DNA of 64,000 nucleotides, taken from Mya arenaria (taxonomy: Eukaryota > Mollusca > Bivalvia > Myida > Myidae). The stretch spans positions 20,267,639 through 20,331,638 of the forward strand of contig NC_069135.1 of NCBI RefSeq assembly GCF_026914265.1, written 5' to 3'. How positions within the stretch are numbered: position 1 is the first letter of the stretch; each line of letters opens with the position of its first letter. The notes below the pieces were generated by a model. That model saw only the letters and a program-made list of their open reading frames with translations. It was not told the origin of the DNA and searched no databases. Made by a program: the position numbers and the translations under genes. This document shows positions 60,400 through 64,000 of the stretch, piece after piece.

Positions 60400-62745
60400 C
60401 AAGAGGGCCAAATGGCCCTGAATCGCTCACCTGTCATATATTGCACATTGGTTTGATAAGAAATCTGGATGGTTCAAAGTAGTTAAGGTTTTTTAAAAGT
60501 CTGGGTCATTTTTTACCCCAATGCCAAAGTTTGGACAATAAAGGTAGAGGTCCACTTAATGATGTATTATGCCAAATAGCTCTAGTCCTTGTGAATTTGG
60601 AGAGAATTTTTTTTTATGCTTCTTTTATATACAAATATTGAAAACCTAAGCCTATGAACACGGGGCGTGGCCAATTTTGACCCCAGGGCTAAAGTTTGAA
60701 CAATCTTTATAGTGGTCCAATAAACGATGCTTCATACCAAATATCTAAGGCCTTCGCCTTTTGGTTTCGGAGAAGAAGATTTTTTAAGTTCTCATCATAT
60801 ACATATATAAGGAAACCCATGACCGCCCGGGTGGGGCCATTTTTTGACCCCAGGGCCAAAGATTGAACAATATTGGTACAAGTCAACTAGATGATATATC
60901 CTGTACTACTTGATTTTACGTGTGTATCTATATATGTATATTTGTTATTAATTGTTGTATGTGGCCCATATTGACAATTGGTATGTGTACTAAATATGTT
61001 ATCCAGTTTAAATTAAGACGTTACTTGTCTTTGTGAGTTTGGAGAAGATTTTTTAAGTTTTCACTATAACACATATAGAGAAAACCCATCAGCCCCGGGG
61101 TGTGGCCAATTTTGACCCCAGGGCCATAATTTGAACAAATTTTGTAGAGGTCCACTAGACAATGAATCATGCCAAATATCTAAGCTCTAAGCCACGTAAG
61201 TTCAGAGGAGATGATTTTTGAAGTTTTCACTATAAACATATAGAGAAAACCCATGACCCCCCGGGGCGGGGCCAATTTTGACCCCAAGGCCATAATTTGA
61301 ACAATCTTTGTAGAGGTCCACTAGACGATGAATCATGCCAAATATCTAAGCTCTAGTCCAAGTAAGTTCAAAGGAGAAGATTTTTGAAGTTTTAACTATA
61401 AACATATAGAAAATACCCTAACCCCCCGGGGCGGGGCCAATTTTGACCCCAAGGCCATAATTTGAACAATCTTTGTAAAGGTCCACTAGACGATGAATCA
61501 TGCCAAATATATAAGCTCTAGTCCAAGTAAGTTAAGAGGAGAAGATTTTTGAAGTTTTAACTATAAACATATAGAGAATACCCATGACCCCCCCGGGGCG
61601 GGGCCAATTTTGACCCAAGGGCCATAATTTGAACAAACTTTGTAGATGTCCACTAGACGATGAATCATGCCAAATATCTAAGCTCTAGTCAAAGTAAGTT
61701 CAGAGGAGAAGATTTTTGAAGTTTTCACTATAAACATATAGAGAAAACCCATGACCCCCCGGGGCGGGGCCAATTTTGACCCCAAGGCCATAATTTGAAC
61801 AATCTTTGTAAAGGTCCATTAGACGATGAATCATGCCAAATATATAAGCTCTAGTCCAAGTAAGTTCAGAGGAGAAGTTTTTGAAGTTTTAACTATAAAC
61901 ATATAGAGAATACCCATGACCCCCCCGGGGCGGGGCCAATTTTGACCCCAGGGCCATAATTTGAACAAACTTTGTAGAGGTCCACTAGACGATGAATCAT
62001 GCCAAATGTCTAAGCTCTAGGCCAAGTAAGTTCAGAGGAGAAGATTTTTTAAGTTTTCACTATAAACATATAAAGAAAACCCATGACCCCCCGGGGCGGG
62101 GCCAATTTTGACCCCAAGGGCAATAATTTGAACAAACTTTGTAGAGGTCCACTAGACGATGAATCATGCCAAATATATAAGCTCTAGTCCAAGTCAGTTA
62201 AGAGGAGAAGATTTTTGAAGTTTTAACTATAAACATATCAAGTATACTCATGACCCCCCTGGGCGGGGCCAATTTTGACCCCAAGGCCATAATTTGAACA
62301 ATCTTTGTAGAAGTCCACTAGACGATGAATCATGCCAAATATCTAAGCTCTAGTCCAAGTAAGTTCAAAGGAGAAGATTTTTGAAGTTTTCACTATAAAC
62401 ATATAGAGAAAACCCATGACTCCCCGGGGCGGGGCCAATTTTGACCCCAAGGCCATAATTTGAACAATCTTTGTAAAGGTCCACTAGACGATGAATCATG
62501 CCAAATATCTAAGCTCTATTCCAAGTAAGTTCAGAGGGGAAGATTTTTTTAAGTTTTAACTATAAACATATAGAGAATACCCATGACCCCCCCAGGGCGG
62601 GGCCAATTTTGACCCCAGGGCCATAATTTGAACAAACTTTGTAGAGTTCCACTAGACGATGAATCATGCCAAATATCTAAGCTCTAGGCCAAGTAAGTTC
62701 AGAGGAGAAGATTTTTTAAGTTTTCACTATAAACATACAAGGTTT
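60400..62745. repeat. tandem array of about 166-bp units
   Basis: About 13 units, with the first three or four (to about 61080) more diverged. Each has 'ccataatttgaacaatcttt', 'gtagaggtccactagacgat', 'gaatcatgccaaatatctaa', 'gctctagtccaagtaagttc', 'agaggagaagatttttgaag', 'actataaacatatagagaa' and a GC-rich 'ccccccggggcggggccaa'. The start 'gagggccaaatggccctgaa' is a palindromic head. This is a mollusc-style element tandemly expanded. No protein. Confidence 0.93.
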
Positions 62746-64000
62746 TTCTAATAATTGACCTAGTGACCTAGTTATTGACTGCGGATGACCCAATATCGAA
62801 CTTGACCTAGATTTTATAGAGATGATTATTCTGACCAACTTGCATTGAGATTAGGCTAAAATTGTGACCTCTATTGTGTTCACAAGGTTTTTGTACTAAT
62901 TGACCTAGTGACCTAGTTAGTGACCGCGGATGACCCAATATCGAACTTGACCTACATTTTATAGAGATGATCATTCTGACCAAGTTGCATTGAGATTAGG
63001 CTAAAATTGTGACCTCTATTGTGTTCACAAGGTTTTTCTTCTAATTGACCTAGTGACCTAGTTTTTGACCTGGGTTGACCCAATATGGAACTTGACCTAG
63101 CTTATGTTAAGATGATCATTCTGACCAAGTTTCATTAAGATAAGGCTAAAATTGTGACCTCTATTTTGTTCACAAGGTTTTTCTAATAATTGACCTAGTG
63201 ACCTAGTTATTGACTGCGTATGACCCAATATCGAACTTGACCCAGATTTTATAGAGATGATCATTCTGACCAAGTTGCATTAAGATTAGCCTAAAATTGT
63301 GACCTCTTTTGTGTTCACAAGGTTTTTGTACTAATTGACCTAGTGACCAAGTTATTGACCGCGGATGACCCAATATCGAACTTGAAATAGATTTTATAGA
63401 GATGATCATTCTGACCAAGTTGCATTGAGATTAGGCTAAAATTGTGACCTCTATTGTGTTCACAAGGTTTTTGTACTAATTGACCTAGTGACCTAGTTAT
63501 TGACCGTGAATGACCCAATATCAAACTTGACCTACATTTTACAGCGATGATCATTCTGACCAATTTGCATTGAGATTAGGCTAAAATTGTGACCTCTATT
63601 GTGTTCACAAGGTTTTTCTACTAATTGACCTAGTGACCTAGTTATTGACCGCGGATGACCCAATATCGAACTTGACCTAGATTTTATAGAGATGATCATT
63701 CTGACCAAGTTGCATTGAGATTAGGCTAAAATTGTGACCTCTAATGTGTTCACAAGGTATTTCTACTAATTGACCTACTGACCTAGTTTTTGACCCCAGA
63801 TGACCCAATATCGAACTTGACCTAGATTTGATAGAGATGATCAGTCTGACCAAGTTTCATAAAGATTAGGCTAAAATTGTGACCTCTATTGTGTTCACAA
63901 GGTTTTCCTACTAATTGACCTAGTGACCTAGTTATTGACCGCGGATGACCCAATATCGAACTTGACCTAGATTTTATAGAGATGATCATTCTGACCAAGT
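62746..64000. repeat. tandem array of about 145-bp units, runs off window
   Basis: Nine units, each with 'ttgacctagtgacctagtta', 'gcggatgacccaatatcgaa', 'cttgacctagattttataga', 'gatgatcattctgaccaagt', 'tgcattgagattaggctaaa', 'attgtgacctctattgtgtt' and 'cacaaggttttt'. Units are 85-95 percent alike by eye. The array continues past the right edge. Open frames on the minus strand here are repeat products. Confidence 0.95.

Noticed and set aside
55885..64000. CRISPR-like array
   Set aside because: Direct repeats have no unique spacers and the genome is eukaryotic. These are satellites.
62746..64000. Minus-strand frames of 71 and 82 codons
   Set aside because: Repeat products of the 145-bp tandem array.

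Overview
The window is intron-rich, AT-rich animal DNA. The density and style of its repeats suggest a marine mollusc, most likely a bivalve. They include tRNA-derived SINEs, short palindromic DNA transposons, and tandem arrays containing phrases such as 'ggtccactagacgatgaatcatg' split over many copies. The organism is an inference from style, not from a database match. I assembled three genes and one partial gene by matching splice sites and reading phase by eye. All lie on the + strand.

Layout. (1) 1-5.1 kb: a decayed LINE reverse-transcriptase remnant on the - strand, a doubtful terminal exon of an upstream gene, a minisatellite built of poly(A)-signal-like units, and a long degenerate tandem repeat. 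(2) 5.1-9.0 kb: six exons of an eIF4B-like translation factor. They carry a complete RRM and the start of an Arg/Gly/Asp-rich region. The N-terminal leader and the C-terminal half were not found. (3) 9.0-15.4 kb: intergenic DNA with several transposons, including a 746-bp foldback element with an exact 9-bp target duplication. (4) 15.4-29.3 kb: a complete 11-exon gene for a 504-residue amidase-signature hydrolase, whose introns hold many mobile elements and a roughly 1-kb minisatellite. (5) 29.3-34.3 kb: intergenic repeats, including a second long-TIR element with a 9-10-bp target duplication. (6) 34.3-39.8 kb and 46.6-52.2 kb: two head-to-tail paralogous genes. Each encodes signal peptide, CUB-type ectodomain, one transmembrane helix and a very long low-complexity cytoplasmic tail (725 and 827 residues). 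(7) 52.2-64 kb: a probable long 3' region, then three unrelated tandem arrays back to back (17-bp, about 166-bp and about 145-bp units) up to the window edge.

How the genes relate. The eIF4B-like gene would act in cap-dependent translation initiation and the amidase in small-molecule amide hydrolysis. Neither has an evident functional tie to its neighbours. The two CUB receptors are clearly a local duplication, sharing three intron positions with the same phase. They have diverged in disulphides and in tail composition: one tail is acidic, the other basic with RG and Asn-rich segments. This pair is the best candidate for an undescribed system, since CUB single-pass proteins with 500-600-residue disordered tails carrying PPxY motifs do not match a named family I recognise.
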